Origin: Epiperipatus broadwayi
Lineage: Eukaryota; Onychophora; Udeonychophora; Euonychophora; Peripatidae
Reading direction: 5' to 3'
Assembly (NCBI GenBank): GCA_028023455.1
Contig: JAQFVV010000021.1
Coordinates: 8,648,853-8,712,852 of the forward strand
Length of the DNA: 64,000 nt
The notes beneath the pieces are model-generated. The model was not told where the DNA came from and did not search any database. It was given only the letters and a program-made list of their open reading frames with translations. Both the position numbers and the translations under genes were made by a program. Of this stretch, positions 34,500 through 44,549 are shown in pieces. The first letter of the stretch is position 1. Each line of letters begins with the position of its first letter.

Positions 34500-36170
34500 T
34501 TAGTAATAACATGCAAATATACAACACAGGTTTGATAGCTGATGAAAATAACCCAACATATTATCACATCAAAGACATTTTCATATCTAAGATGTTGTTG
34601 CCAAAAGTGTGTTTTTGACATCTTTCTGTGCTGTCATGCAAATCTGTTCTCCACCAAATAACTTTTTAAAGATTTTAACACTTTTTTTAATAAAAAAAAT
34701 AGTTGAATGGTTTTATTTTTCAGGAGCTCATAAGAAATTTGAGCTTCAGATGTCTCAAAATAGAATCTGTTCAAGAACAGTATGCTCCAGTATCTGATAT
34801 TCCACTGTTGCTCTAAAGCCATACATAACTTTTTTTCTACTTGTAACACTCTATTGAATTCCATTATCAGCCATATCCATCTTGATAAAAGCAATTCATA
34901 TTGCTTATCATTAGAATGGCTTTGTAATAATCTTCATAATATAAGTGGGATCTATCTCTCTTATCAAGACCACACTCAATTTCCCCATAAATATACTTTT
35001 TGGAAATTGTTTAATATTTATTCACTTTTAAGGATGTGGCTTTATAATAGTATACTTAATCTCACCCCACCCTACAAAATTTAACATATTAAGTGTCTTT
35101 TTGATATTGGCATATATTTTCAGAATCACATAAAAAAACCTCAAATAAAATTGGTTCATTAATTTTCTCTTATAATAATATAGATTTATGTCTCATTTCT
35201 TTCAATAAATTGGTCATATTATTGGATGTACTATTTTATGAGAGAAGTATACATTGCTTGGAAAGATTATAAGAGGAAGAGAAAGACAACAGCCAGCAAG
35301 TAGATGAATGAACGTCACTGCAACAAATAGGCCATTATAAACCTCAAAACTTAAAACTCTTGTATGATTATTATACATCACTTTATATTTTGCATTTCTA
35401 AAAACAATATCCTAAATATCACCTCCTTGTCCTGTGTATAACAACTATGTCTATCCTATAATTTATTACTCTACAATTCACAAAAGCAGTTTTCTGTTTT
35501 AAGTAGAAGTTTTCACAGATTACTTTATAAATAATGTTAATAATAACTAAATATTTACTGTTTTTTGTAAATTAATTTTTAGAAAAGCATCATTTAATTT
35601 GTGTTTCACATAAAAGGATTGTTTTGCTACTTACAATCTCTCATATCCTTCTACTAAAATAAGCGACTGATTCTAGAAGCTAAAAATCTCTTTATATGCT
35701 CTATTTCAGAGCAATCTATATTCATCTTGAGTAATTAATTGACCCAAATAACAATGCAATATTCCATCCCTATATTAATTGCTATGATAATGAATTTAAT
35801 TTATATAAAAGGTGTGAATGTAATTAAAAAATGTTGTAAAGTCTGATGATATATAACATCAATCCAAATATATTACCATAAAGCTGAAGTTACTAAAATA
35901 TGTTATTAGTTCAGTATCAGATTTATATTACTATATTAGTAAATTGCTTTACATTTGAAACCTTAGAGTACTTTTAAATTTCAACTTTCAGGTCAATAGT
36001 GTAAAGTGAATTAATGTTGTGTATCAAATTATATATGCAATAATCTCTTCATAGGTGAATATCTATAGCTAAAAACTAGTATCTGAAGGTATGGATATCT
36101 CACAATACTACTATTAAGTATTCACTATTAATTGAAATAACAATAGGTGGTTTTTGAAAAAATAGAATAA
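34500..36170. other. Gene-free stretch with overlapping open frames
   Basis: Three partly overlapping frames (34609-34797 plus, 34634-34894 minus, 34782-35084 plus) cover 34.6-35.1 kb. None has a recognisable domain. A polypyrimidine-AG (ttatttttcag near 34724) could mimic a splice acceptor. I do not call a gene. Confidence 0.35.
35245..35303 (+). pseudogene. Possible LINE tail remnant
   Basis: The short frame KYTLLGKIIRGRERQQPASR resembles the lysine/arginine-rich GKIxGxRxRGRxR segment common near the C-terminus of non-LTR reverse transcriptases. It is followed by a stop. The evidence is limited to this one motif. Confidence 0.3.
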
Positions 36171-36172
36171 AT

Positions 36173-36280
36173 TAATGCTAGTCGAGTGGTCAGCACAGCT
36201 GCCTTACAAACAGTGGTCCCAGTTTTGTGGTTTGCTTCCAAGCCGATGCTTTGACCCATGAAACAAAAAAAAGTAATGCT
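36173..36280 (+). mobile_element. Short tRNA-derived SINE with 7-bp TSD
   Basis: The tRNA-like body gtcgagtggtcagcac...gctgccttacaaacag...gatgctttgaccca is followed by a short A-rich tail. It is flanked by TAATGCT at 36173-36179 and 36274-36280. It is 5' truncated relative to 40083. The anticodon-arm region (ctgccttac) is related to the tRNA-Gly-like copy at 41257. Confidence 0.65.
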
Positions 36281-38750
36281 TTTAAAATCATATTTTAAAC
36301 ATAAGTAGAAACAGTTTTGTATCTGACTGTAAAAACATTAGTGTCTGGGTTTTATACATTTTTTCAAGTTAGACTCTTCATATTGGTATGTGGTAAATAT
36401 TATTATGAGGTATTTGAGAGGTTTAATAACAGAAATATAAAATCATAGAAGAAAGCATATTGTTTCAAATGAAAAAAAAAATCACTTAAATCTCCTAGTC
36501 TATTACACTTCTAACCTTAAAATTGTGATCATTTAATGCCCTTTAGATACTATGCTATAGTTACATGACTGTTGGAAACTGTATGAATGTGATGATGCTA
36601 TTTTATAGTCCATATTATTTTAAAATAGTTTCCAATTTCAAATTTGAGGATTCCTCATTCATTTTTCTCTTTATTTCTATTGTTTGTTTTTTGCATATAC
36701 TTCGTTTTTTTCAATTGCTATATATTTTTTATATTTGAATAATGATTTCAAAAAGTGTTACATTATTTTTAAAACATAGAGTTTCAATCACTGATAAAAT
36801 GTAAATGATTCTCCAATACATATTGGCATGGACAATGTATGATCTGTTGGCCAATGTCATTATATTTCCCAATGCCCATCACTATAATTTTCTATTTATC
36901 TAGTACTAATTATATTAATTTAATGCACAAATATCAGTTTTTGCAGCAGCCATTTGTAGATAATTGTTACCTTTAAGAATATTTACTATTATTAACTATT
37001 ATTAATTTTTAAGGTTAAGATTATTGTATTTCTGTATTACATATGTTTACATCTAAAATCTAATTTATATTTATAAACATTCTGAACATTTAACAGTCTT
37101 CTTATTATTATAATTTGCTAAGCATGCTTTCATTGTTAATGGGCAGAATCATATTGCTCATTTTTGCTACAGAAAGCAATACAATAGTTAAATAGCGTGC
37201 ACATTATGTAAATGGCCTATTTACACATTCCATTTTTCTAAAAAGGGAACACAAGATTCTTTCTTGTATCTAATGTGAGGGTTATTAACATGTTTCAATA
37301 TTTTTTCTATTAATTACATAAATAAAAATCAATGACGAACTTTTTAAACATGTGATGGCTTGGGTCAACAATATGTTATCATTTATGTCAAATTAAATTT
37401 TAGAAATCATTTATATGTTTCTTGCTTCTGTAATAATATATTTAAAGAAGAAGCCTGAGTAGCTCATGCCAGCATTTCCATACTTTTTTCTTTGGCAGAC
37501 TGGCAAGTTTATAAAATAAGATGTTCACAAATGTTTTATTTTTCGATTGTATCGATTACAAGCAAAAAACATCTAATAAAATAATTGCCTAAAAAATTAA
37601 CATATAATTAGTAAAACAAGTAACACATTAACATGAAATAAAATACCACACAATACAAAGGGGTTGAAACATTTTTTCAGTTCAGGTGTTCATGATAAAC
37701 CCAAATTTTAGATATTCTTAATTATAATATTGAATAAAATCACCTTTTCATTTTTTATATTTTTTTGCATTTTCATCATTTGTTTGTATTTTGTCAAGTG
37801 TACCTAAAGATGTACTAATAGACTAATTGATGTTTTCATTTTGTTTTTCTTTGTCAGTATCAGTTGATATTAATATGATCTTTTTTGAAATTTTTGAAAA
37901 TTGGTTGTTGAGTCATTTTAAAGAGGTTATTCCAAAAAAAAAAAAAGTTTTAAATAAAAATGATGAAATATTTATTTTAAATTTTTACCCTACTCAATGA
38001 CAGATTTAAGAATACAGCAATTTTGTTTCTTTTATCTAAACAATTTGACTAAAACAATGCATTTACAACCATTCTACTCACTGCACTGGTTAATTTAAAT
38101 GCTGCACCAACTTGGATACCTCTGGATGCAATTTATTTTACACATATGCATTAATCAACATACAAATTTGGTTAACATGATTTGGTTTATTTTTTCATGA
38201 AGGCTACAAACCAGAAAAAAATGTATGGGCTAGTGCCAGTCTGTCAACCAGTGATTGGAAAATGTCGTTTCATGCTGTTTAATTAATTTAGTGATTCTGA
38301 GTATTTTTTAGGCCGTTACCCTCCTTTTGACCTGAAGTTTTTTTCACAGCCATCATTTTTATTATATAAATCTTTTAATTCCACTTTTGATTTGATCATT
38401 TACGTTAAATAGCATTTTTTTTTTAAAAAAAAAAAACTTTTTTGAAGATGAAATATTTGTAACCATACTTTTTAAAAAAGTGTGTTTTAATTAACAACAA
38501 AGTTTACCTTAACTATTTCATACAAAAAATTTTTAACACCCAATACCAGTTAATTACATTAGATTTTCTATTTTTTTTAATGATTAAATATATTTTTTGA
38601 AATATATTTGTAAAACTTAACTTCATTTCTTAAAAATGTAATTTTATAAATGGAGTACCATGTTTAAAAATAATATTTCAACATTGCAAATATAGAAAAA
38701 AAGGAATAAATTGACATAAATATTCAGAATAATGATTTTTTCTTTTTATA
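36281..38750. other. Gene-free AT-rich stretch
   Basis: There are poly-A and poly-T runs (for example about 37934-37948, and an opposed T/A run at 38416-38440 able to form a hairpin). I see no coding or mobile-element signal. Confidence 0.45.
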
Positions 38751-38756
38751 TTTTCA

Positions 38757-39205
38757 GTTGGAGAGCTGGGTTTGAAGTCATATAGATGTCTGAAAATTTC
38801 AGATCTTCTACTTAACAGTTAAAGTATTAGATAAATGTTGGGATTGAATTGCTATTTTAAATTGATGTCCTAGCTCTTCACTGATAAGGTCCATAGCTCA
38901 AAACTGGTTTGGGGTTAGATAAATACTGAACTTGTATTGGTATTTTGAATCTGATGTCCTAACTTTTCATTCATGAGAGCCATAGCTCAAAAACAGTTTG
39001 GGGTTAGATAAATTCTGGACTTGTGTTGGTATTTTAAATCTGATATCCTAGCTTCGCGCTGATGAGAGTCATAGCTTGAAACCGGTTTTGGATGGGGACA
39101 ATCCTAGATAAAGATTTTGAATACATTCTTTTGTGGCATTTGTCATAAAAAAACTTGATAATAAAATAAGCTTGTTTAGAGCTATTAGCATGCTCTTCAT
39201 TTTAC
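38757..39205 (+). mobile_element. Family 2 element with three tandem hammerhead-like units
   Basis: The start block gagctgggtttgaagtcata, then tagatgtctgaaaatttcag, matches the loop-side of the fold-back at 13330-13850. The end block ataagcttgtttagagctat matches its outer terminus. Between them the hammerhead-bearing segment is repeated three times (38827, 38915 and 39004; period 88-89 bp). It is effectively one arm of the family 2 fold-back with internal tandem expansion. It encodes no protein. Confidence 0.75.
38827..39100 (+). ncRNA. Tandem array of three hammerhead-like ribozyme units (89-bp period)
   Basis: The CTGATGA-equivalents begin at 38881 (CTGATAA), 38970 (TTCATGA) and 39059 (CTGATGA), exactly 89 bp apart. 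Stem II is GAGC-CATA-GCTC in unit 2 and a GAG/CTT variant in unit 3. The GAAA core is intact in unit 3 (39078-39081) and AAAA in units 1-2. Stem III is self-complementary with almost no loop (ACCGGT in unit 3, 39081-39086), followed by T as the cleavage nucleotide. Unit 1 shows stem I pairing of CTTCA with TGGGG. Such tiny stem III types usually cleave as dimers, which a tandem array would provide. Only unit 3 keeps both conserved core strands. Confidence 0.5.
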
Positions 39206-40065
39206 AAACTTATAAAAATATTTCATGAATGAAAAAACATGTTATAATTTTATTTCTAAAATTCCAAAAAATTTTCATTAAATAATGAAATGCTATTTTA
39301 AGAATTAAAATTCTGCTTTTAATTATTTAGAAATGACAAAATATAATGGATTCAGGGATTATAGAGGTGTTCCTTTTTTGAGAATTATAAATTTTCTGCT
39401 TTACATTATGTGACTCTTGATTTTTTTTCTAAAAAGCAAAACTTTTCAAATAAAATATTAATCTAAACATCATATTTTCATCAAAAAATAAATATTTAAA
39501 AATATATTGCCGAAATAATTATAGATATATATAAAGAAACATTGGAACGCCTTAAATTTTTTTGAATGTTGTACAAAAGTTGAATGCTTTGAAAAACTTT
39601 TGAAATAACTCTCAGGGTCTAAGAACCAAATAATTGGACATCCGTCACATTTTTAGCTCATTTTATTAGTTTTCTGTACAATATTGATATCTTAAGATTT
39701 TTTTCAACTAATGTATCAATATACATTTAAATTCCATTTTTTATCAACAAATAAGCAAGACTAGCAAAGAACCATTACAAATATCCTCAATAGAATGAAT
39801 TTAAGACAAACAATCAAATCATTTCCATATTTCACTGCAAAAAGTTAGAAATGTAATCGTTAATGTAATATAAAATTTCAGAAAAAAATTAATATAGAAT
39901 CAAAAATAATGTGGGAAAATTGTAGCAAAAACTTTACCTTTAATTTAGTTTTTACATTTTCAATACAAAAAAAAAGGCATGGTACAAATAAGTACATAAT
40001 AACAAACTTCATGGAAACATAAACGAAACACAAAAGTATAAAAATCTAATCTAACTAAATAGCAT
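39206..40065. other. Gene-free AT-rich stretch
   Basis: No mobile-element end, coding motif or RNA gene is recognised. Confidence 0.45.
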
Positions 40066-40068
40066 TTA

Positions 40069-40194
40069 AATAATGATAATTAGTCAAGCATTGGTTGTCG
40101 AGAGGTCAGAACAGCTGCCTTACATGCAGTTGTCCTTGGTTAGCAGGTTTGCTTCCCAGACGATGCTATGACACATGAAAAAATAATAATGATA
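40069..40194 (+). mobile_element. Short tRNA-derived SINE with candidate 10-bp TSD
   Basis: The body begins gtcaagcattgg (from 40083), has an anticodon-like arm CTGC-CTTACAT-GCAG, and closes with cgatgctatgaca. The outer GTCAA/TTGAC-type pairing therefore extends the acceptor stem. The tail is AAAAAATAATAAT. AATAATGATA occurs at 40069-40078 and 40185-40194. Because the tail itself is AAT-rich, part of this duplication may be coincidental. Confidence 0.65.
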
Positions 40195-40578
40195 GTTCAT
40201 ATATGAATACACTATGAAAAAATAAATAAAAAAATAAGTTAATATTTTGCAACTTGTAAACTCAATTTATTTTTGTGGCAATACGTTTTGCTCAATATCT
40301 ACCATCATTTACCATATTTAATGTGAAGTTTGAAAATGGTGAAATGTTACTAATTTTCTAATAGCAAGTTTAATAAAATCTCCACATTTAATATATGATC
40401 TTTTTGGAGTGTATTCATTAAAATGCATTTGATCTGTAAAGCATACGTGCAATGAACTCACCTACTATTATTATTACATTGAAATATATAAAACAGCACT
40501 AAAATCACATTTGGATAAATATGATATACAGAAAAGGTATGAAAAATATGTTAGCCATGGCTAACTATAATGAATAAT

Positions 40579-40862
40579 AAACATTGCATGATCACCAATT
40601 CTTATACTTGCTTATAACTGTTATTAAAACAGGCAAAACTCTCTATACGTATTGCCACTAAGATGTAAACATATTGCCTAAGATCTAGGTGAAGTGCTTT
40701 CATATTCAAGGCTTTTCACTGATGAAGGCCACAAGCCAGAAACTAGTCTGGTGATAATGGATGAGTAGGCACTAGATGGGGATTTTATTCACAAGCCTTC
40801 TGGTATCCATTGATTACTCTGGTGTGCACTGAGAGGCAATACGTATAGAGAGTTTTGCCTGT
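40579..40862 (+). mobile_element. Fold-back family 1 element with hammerhead, flanked by 13-bp TSD
   Basis: TATAATGAATAAT is present at 40566-40578 and again at 40863-40875, framing a 284-bp insertion. It starts with the outer arm (aaacattgcatgatcacc), then the inner arm caggcaaaactctctatacg. A hammerhead-bearing middle follows, then aggcactagatggggatttt, and the inverted inner arm tatagagagttttgcctgt. The right outer arm is absent, so the copy is asymmetric. A 13-bp duplication is longer than usual for DNA transposons and fits target-primed retroposition. The TSD is the strongest boundary evidence for any copy of this family. Confidence 0.75.
40704..40762 (+). ncRNA. Best-preserved hammerhead-like ribozyme (type I layout)
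   Basis: CTGATGA is at 40719-40725. Stem II is GGC (40727-40729) with GCC (40735-40737) around CACAA. GAAA is at 40739-40742. Stem III is the self-complementary ACTAGT (40742-40747) and the cleavage nucleotide is C40748 (GTC). Stem I has TCA (40716-40718) with TGG (40749-40751), then an internal loop, then ATTCA (40704-40708) with TGGAT (40758-40762). One unfavourable point is the A-A opposition (40726/40738) at the base of stem II. Sister copies keep the same order of parts. Activity is not shown. Confidence 0.5.
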
Positions 40863-40914
40863 TATAATGAATAATGTTCTGAGAGTGTCTTTCACAATCC
40901 AAATGCTTTATAAG

Positions 40915-41150
40915 AATGATTAAAAAATGGTTTTAGTTTAGGAATTTAAAGATCAAGCCCATGTTAATATTGTCACTGGTCTTGTCAGCAATACTTGAAG
41001 AAGAAAGGGAAGTAATACCATGTAAAACATTGTGTTATATTCTAATCTATGTGTTGTTATTGACAACCAACTGTATTTGAAAAGTTTTGAATTATTCTAA
41101 AGGCATTTACAGATAATATTAGATGATGGAAATAGTCTATATTGTAATTA
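40915..41150 (+). mobile_element. tRNA-derived SINE, 5'-eroded copy
   Basis: It matches the family at 4381 and 5262 through attgtcactggtcttgtcag, 'aatacttgaagaagaaagg', 'tgttgttattgacaacc' and the tail gatgatggaaatagtc. The B box region (gatcaagcccatg) is damaged. It starts about 50 bp after the fold-back element's TSD. Confidence 0.6.
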
Positions 41151-41250
41151 TTAGTAAATATTATTATCACAAACTTTGAGATATAAAAATTATTGCTTTG
41201 ATAAATAATATACAAAAATGTCAGATATTTAATGCAATAATCAATTTAAA

Positions 41251-41338
41251 TGTCAAGCGTTGGTGGCCTAGGGGTTAGCATAACTGCCTTCCAAGCAGCT
41301 GTCCTGGGTTCACTTCCCGGTCAACGCTTTGACATATA
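41251..41338 (+). mobile_element. tRNA-Gly(TCC)-derived SINE head or tRNA pseudogene
   Basis: Positions 41257-41328 closely resemble an animal tRNA-Gly with TCC anticodon. The acceptor stem GCGTTGG pairs with TCAACGC. The anticodon arm is CTGC-CTTCCAA-GCAG, and the T stem CTGGG/CCCGG is intact. Against function: the T loop reads TTCACTT (A58 lost), the D stem does not pair well, and the discriminator is T. TGTCAA before and TTTGACA after extend the acceptor helix, as in the related SINEs at 36173 and 40083. The tail is an AAT repeat. I favour a SINE over a working tRNA gene. Confidence 0.65.
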
Positions 41339-41339
41339 A

Positions 41340-41399
<60 letters not shown>
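41339..41399. repeat. (AAT)n tail, about 20 units
   Basis: A perfect AAT triplet run directly follows the tRNA-like sequence and serves as the SINE's 3' tail. It changes to AAG without interruption. Confidence 0.95.
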
Positions 41400-41429
<30 letters not shown>

Positions 41430-42189
41430 AAGAAGAAGAAGAAGAAGAAGAAGAAGAAGAAGAAGAAGAAGAAGAAGAAGAAGAAGAAGAAGAAGAAGAA
41501 GAAGAAGAAGAAGAAGAAGAAGAAGAAGAAGAAGAAGAAGAAGAAGAAGAAGAAGAAGAAGAAGAAGAAGAAGAAGAAGAAGAAGAAGAAGAAGAAGAAG
41601 AAGAAGAAGAAGAAGAAGAAGAAGAAGAAGAAGAAGAAGAAGAAGAAGAAGAAGAAGAAGAAGAAGAAGAAGAAGAAGAAGAAGAAGAAGAAGAAGAAGA
41701 AGAAGAAGAAGAAGAAGAAGAAGAAGAAGAAGAAGAAGAAGAAGAAGAAGAAGAAGAAGAAGAAGAAGAAGAAGAAGAAGAAGAAGAAGAAGAAGAAGAA
41801 GAAGAAGAAGAAGAAGAAGAAGAAGAAGAAGAAGAAGAAGAAGAAGAAGAAGAAGAAGAAGAAGAAGAAGAAGAAGAAGAAGAAGAAGAAGAAGAAGAAG
41901 AAGAAGAAGAAGAAGAAGAAGAAGAAGAAGAAGAAGAAGAAGAAGAAGAAGAAGAAGAAGAAGAAGAAGAAGAAGAAGAAGAAGAAGAAGAAGAAGAAGA
42001 AGAAGAAGAAGAAGAAGAAGAAGAAGAAGAAGAAGAAGAAGAAGAAGAAGAAGAAGAAGAAGAAGAAGAAGAAGAAGAAGAAGAAGAAGAAGAAGAAGAA
42101 GAAGAAGAAGAAGAAGAAGAAGAAGAAGAAGAAGAAGAAGAAGAAGAAGAAGAAGAAGAAGAAGAAGAAGAAGAAGAAGAAGAAGAAGA
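41400..42189. repeat. (AAG)n array, about 263 uninterrupted units
   Basis: About 790 bp of AAG/CTT triplet appears with no visible interruption. It reads as poly-Arg/Glu/Lys or poly-Phe/Leu/Ser in the six frames, so long open frames across it are artefacts of the repeat and not genes. A homopurine tract of this length can form triplex structures. The exact length may be inaccurate because assembly of such arrays is error-prone. Confidence 0.95.
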
Positions 42190-42344
42190 TTGAAATAAAC
42201 AATTAATTATAATTATTTAGTTATCAAATCCGCTTTCATCTTTTATTGAAACTATATATCTAGAAAATATCTCAATAAGCAATGAACGCTGGTTTGATAA
42301 TTAAATAATTATAATTATAATTAGTTATTTGTTTCAATCTTATT
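42186..42344. mobile_element. MITE-like inverted repeat abutting the AAG array
   Basis: Left arm AAGATTGAAATAAACAATTA then ATTATAATTATTTAGTTATC. Right arm is the inverse, through GATAATTAAATAATTATAAT to TTTGTTTCAATCTT (ending about 42343). Arms are about 48 bp with few mismatches, around a 60-bp centre. The left end merges with the last AAG unit, so the AAG array may have grown from the AAG at this terminus. Confidence 0.6.
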
Positions 42345-42915
42345 TAGATTGATTACTATAATAAGTGTATGTGTAGAACAACATTGTGGACAAATAATTT
42401 TTATACTAAATATTTTACTATTGTATGTATCTCACATGCTTTAACAACAAGTGATAGGAAAAATAATTTTCAGCATATTTTAGCAAACTAAATAGTTTTT
42501 AATCATGGTGATGTAACTATTTCAAATAGATCAGTTTTGTAATGACATATTGGACATGTTTTTTTAAAAAAATTCAAACTTTAATACATTCAACATTATT
42601 AGTAACATATATATTTGTATGGAACAAAATGGTTTGAATATTATTCTCTTTACTTTATATGTTGCAGGCCTCATCCTAGCATGAAAAGAAGAGTGTAAAA
42701 TAATACTGATTGAAACATTGTTCTATATAACTATTAAATGCATGTAAAAAGTTTAAATTAAGCTTAAGTATTTTTAAAAACATTTCATAATTATAATTAG
42801 ATGATGAATATAGGCAAGTATATACTTACATGTATAATTCCATCAAAATCACCTTTCAAATAAAACTAAATATATATTGAATTATTATTTTGATGACTTT
42901 TTTATATTATACGTG
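42345..42915. other. AT-rich sequence, nothing recognised
   Basis: No open frame, repeat match or RNA structure stands out. Confidence 0.45.
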
Positions 42916-42916
42916 A

Positions 42917-43400
42917 AATATCATCATCATCAACAACCATTATTAATCCACTGCAGGATGAAGGTCTCTCCAAGTTTAATCCATCTTCTCTGATCTTTAG
43001 CTTCTCTTCTCCACATCACCCCTGCACACTCTCTTATTTCATCCATCCATCTCATATGTGATCTCTCTCTGGGTCTTTTACAATATCTTGGAATCCAGTT
43101 TAAGATTTCAATTGACTAACTATTATCATCTCTTCTAGCAATATGTCCAGCCCAACTCCACTTCAGTCTTTTAATTTTTTCAATGAGGTCAGTAACATCT
43201 GTTTGTTCTCTTACTCATATATTGCATTTTCGATCTCTTCTTGTTACTCCCAATGTGCATTTTTTCCATACTTCTTTGAGTGATATAAAGACTCTGTATT
43301 GCTCTTCTATTAAGTGTCCAAGTCTCAGATCCATAAGTAAGAACTGGTAAAATACATTTATTAAAAAACCTTCATTTTCAAACACATAGGCATATTTCCT
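42917..43400 (-). pseudogene. LINE reverse-transcriptase C-terminal region (copy D, best preserved)
   Basis: On the minus strand, frames connected by small shifts give VLTYGSETWTLNRRAIQ, the classic segment just after the reverse-transcriptase core. They then give WSWAGHIARRDDN, LNWIPRYCKRPRERSHMRW, MDEIRECAGVMW and LGETFILQWINNGC followed by a stop. The 3' tail is a GAT run at 42917-42930. This matches the C-terminus of endonuclease/reverse-transcriptase LINEs (RTE-like) abundant in invertebrates. It is 5' truncated, as is typical, and contains frameshifts and an internal stop after DDN. Confidence 0.8.
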
Positions 43401-43575
43401 TTTAGTATCAAGCTATTTCTACCAAAAGCACTCCAATCAAGTTTAACTCTATGATTAATGAGATATAGTCATCAATATATAGACTAGGGAAAATGTATGT
43501 TTCCTTTTTTGAAATATAAACAAAAAAGAATTGCCCTCAAAATTTATTACTATGCCATTATATCCCCAAACTAGT

Positions 43576-44105
43576 AATCAACAACAATGTTAATTTATTT
43601 GTATTAGGTTCTATGTATGATATTGATACTAACAGAGTTTTTTTAACTTTGACATCAGTGTATATTTATAATAATTTATAAACATATGTTTATATTGTTT
43701 TTATGTTATACTACCATATAACATGATAGCAATAGAAATATTTTATGCAAAAATGCTCTATGGTATTCTGAAAATGGGTTAGGAAAATCTGAAGATCAAT
43801 TTTTGCTGCAACCATAGACCTGAAAAACAAAACAAAAAAGACCAATCAACAACAATGTCTCTTTTGCATTAAGTTGTATGTAAGATACTGATATTTGTAG
43901 AGTTTTTTAAACTTATACATCAATATATATTTATAGTGATTTTAAATATATATTTAAATTGTCTTTATGTTATACTATCATATAGTATGATGACAATAGA
44001 AATATATTATGTAAAAATGCTCAACAGTATTCTGAAATCTAGATAGCAAAATCTGAAGATCATTTGAAAAATCTGGATAGTGAGATCTGAAGATCAATTA
44101 AAAAG
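43576..44105 (+). repeat. Direct tandem duplication, 267-bp period
   Basis: aatcaacaacaatgt starts at 43576 and again at 43843. The units align through 'gatattgata', 'agagtttttttaac', ttatgttatactaccatata, gatagcaatagaaatat, gcaaaaatgctc and aaaatctgaagatca. A third partial repetition of 'tctggatagtgagatctgaagatcaat' follows near 44070. It is noncoding. Confidence 0.8.
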
Positions 44106-44549
44106 GTTTTTGAATTTGGTATGGTTAAGTCCTTATGGCAGTGGACATGTGATAATAAATTTTGTAAGAATATCTTTTATAGTGAATTTGAATAAAATTG
44201 TTATGTTAGTGACAAGCTTTATTTACATTTAAAGATTCTAAAGAGATAATATGAACTGCTTTCTTTGGGAATCAGAATCTAAGATTTTGGATTGATTCTG
44301 GAACCTTTAGTATCCAAACGTTTTATGACTCCAACACAATAAAGCCACGTGATTTTATTTATTGAGAAGATATGACAGTATTAAATACAATGGAGGGATA
44401 ATTAAGCAAGATATTACTATCAATCAAGAAAATTGACTTTCTGCATATGGAGATACCAAATAGACTGATCCAGAAAACTAATGATTGTATATGAATATAA
44501 TAGATTGATTTGTGTAGACAACAGATCATTTTTGATCTTTTGACCTTTT

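Noticed and set aside
34609-35084. Cluster of overlapping open frames with a splice-acceptor-like site.
   Set aside because: Three frames overlap on two strands, composition is low-complexity, and no motif or conserved neighbour supports a gene.
41257-41328. Functional tRNA-Gly(TCC) gene.
   Set aside because: A58 in the T loop and D-stem pairing are lost, the discriminator is T, and related SINE copies with AAT tails exist nearby. A tRNA-derived element is the safer call.
41321-42202. Very long open frames on both strands (289-293 codons).
   Set aside because: They are translations of the AAG triplet array (poly-Arg or poly-Phe) and carry no protein-like sequence.
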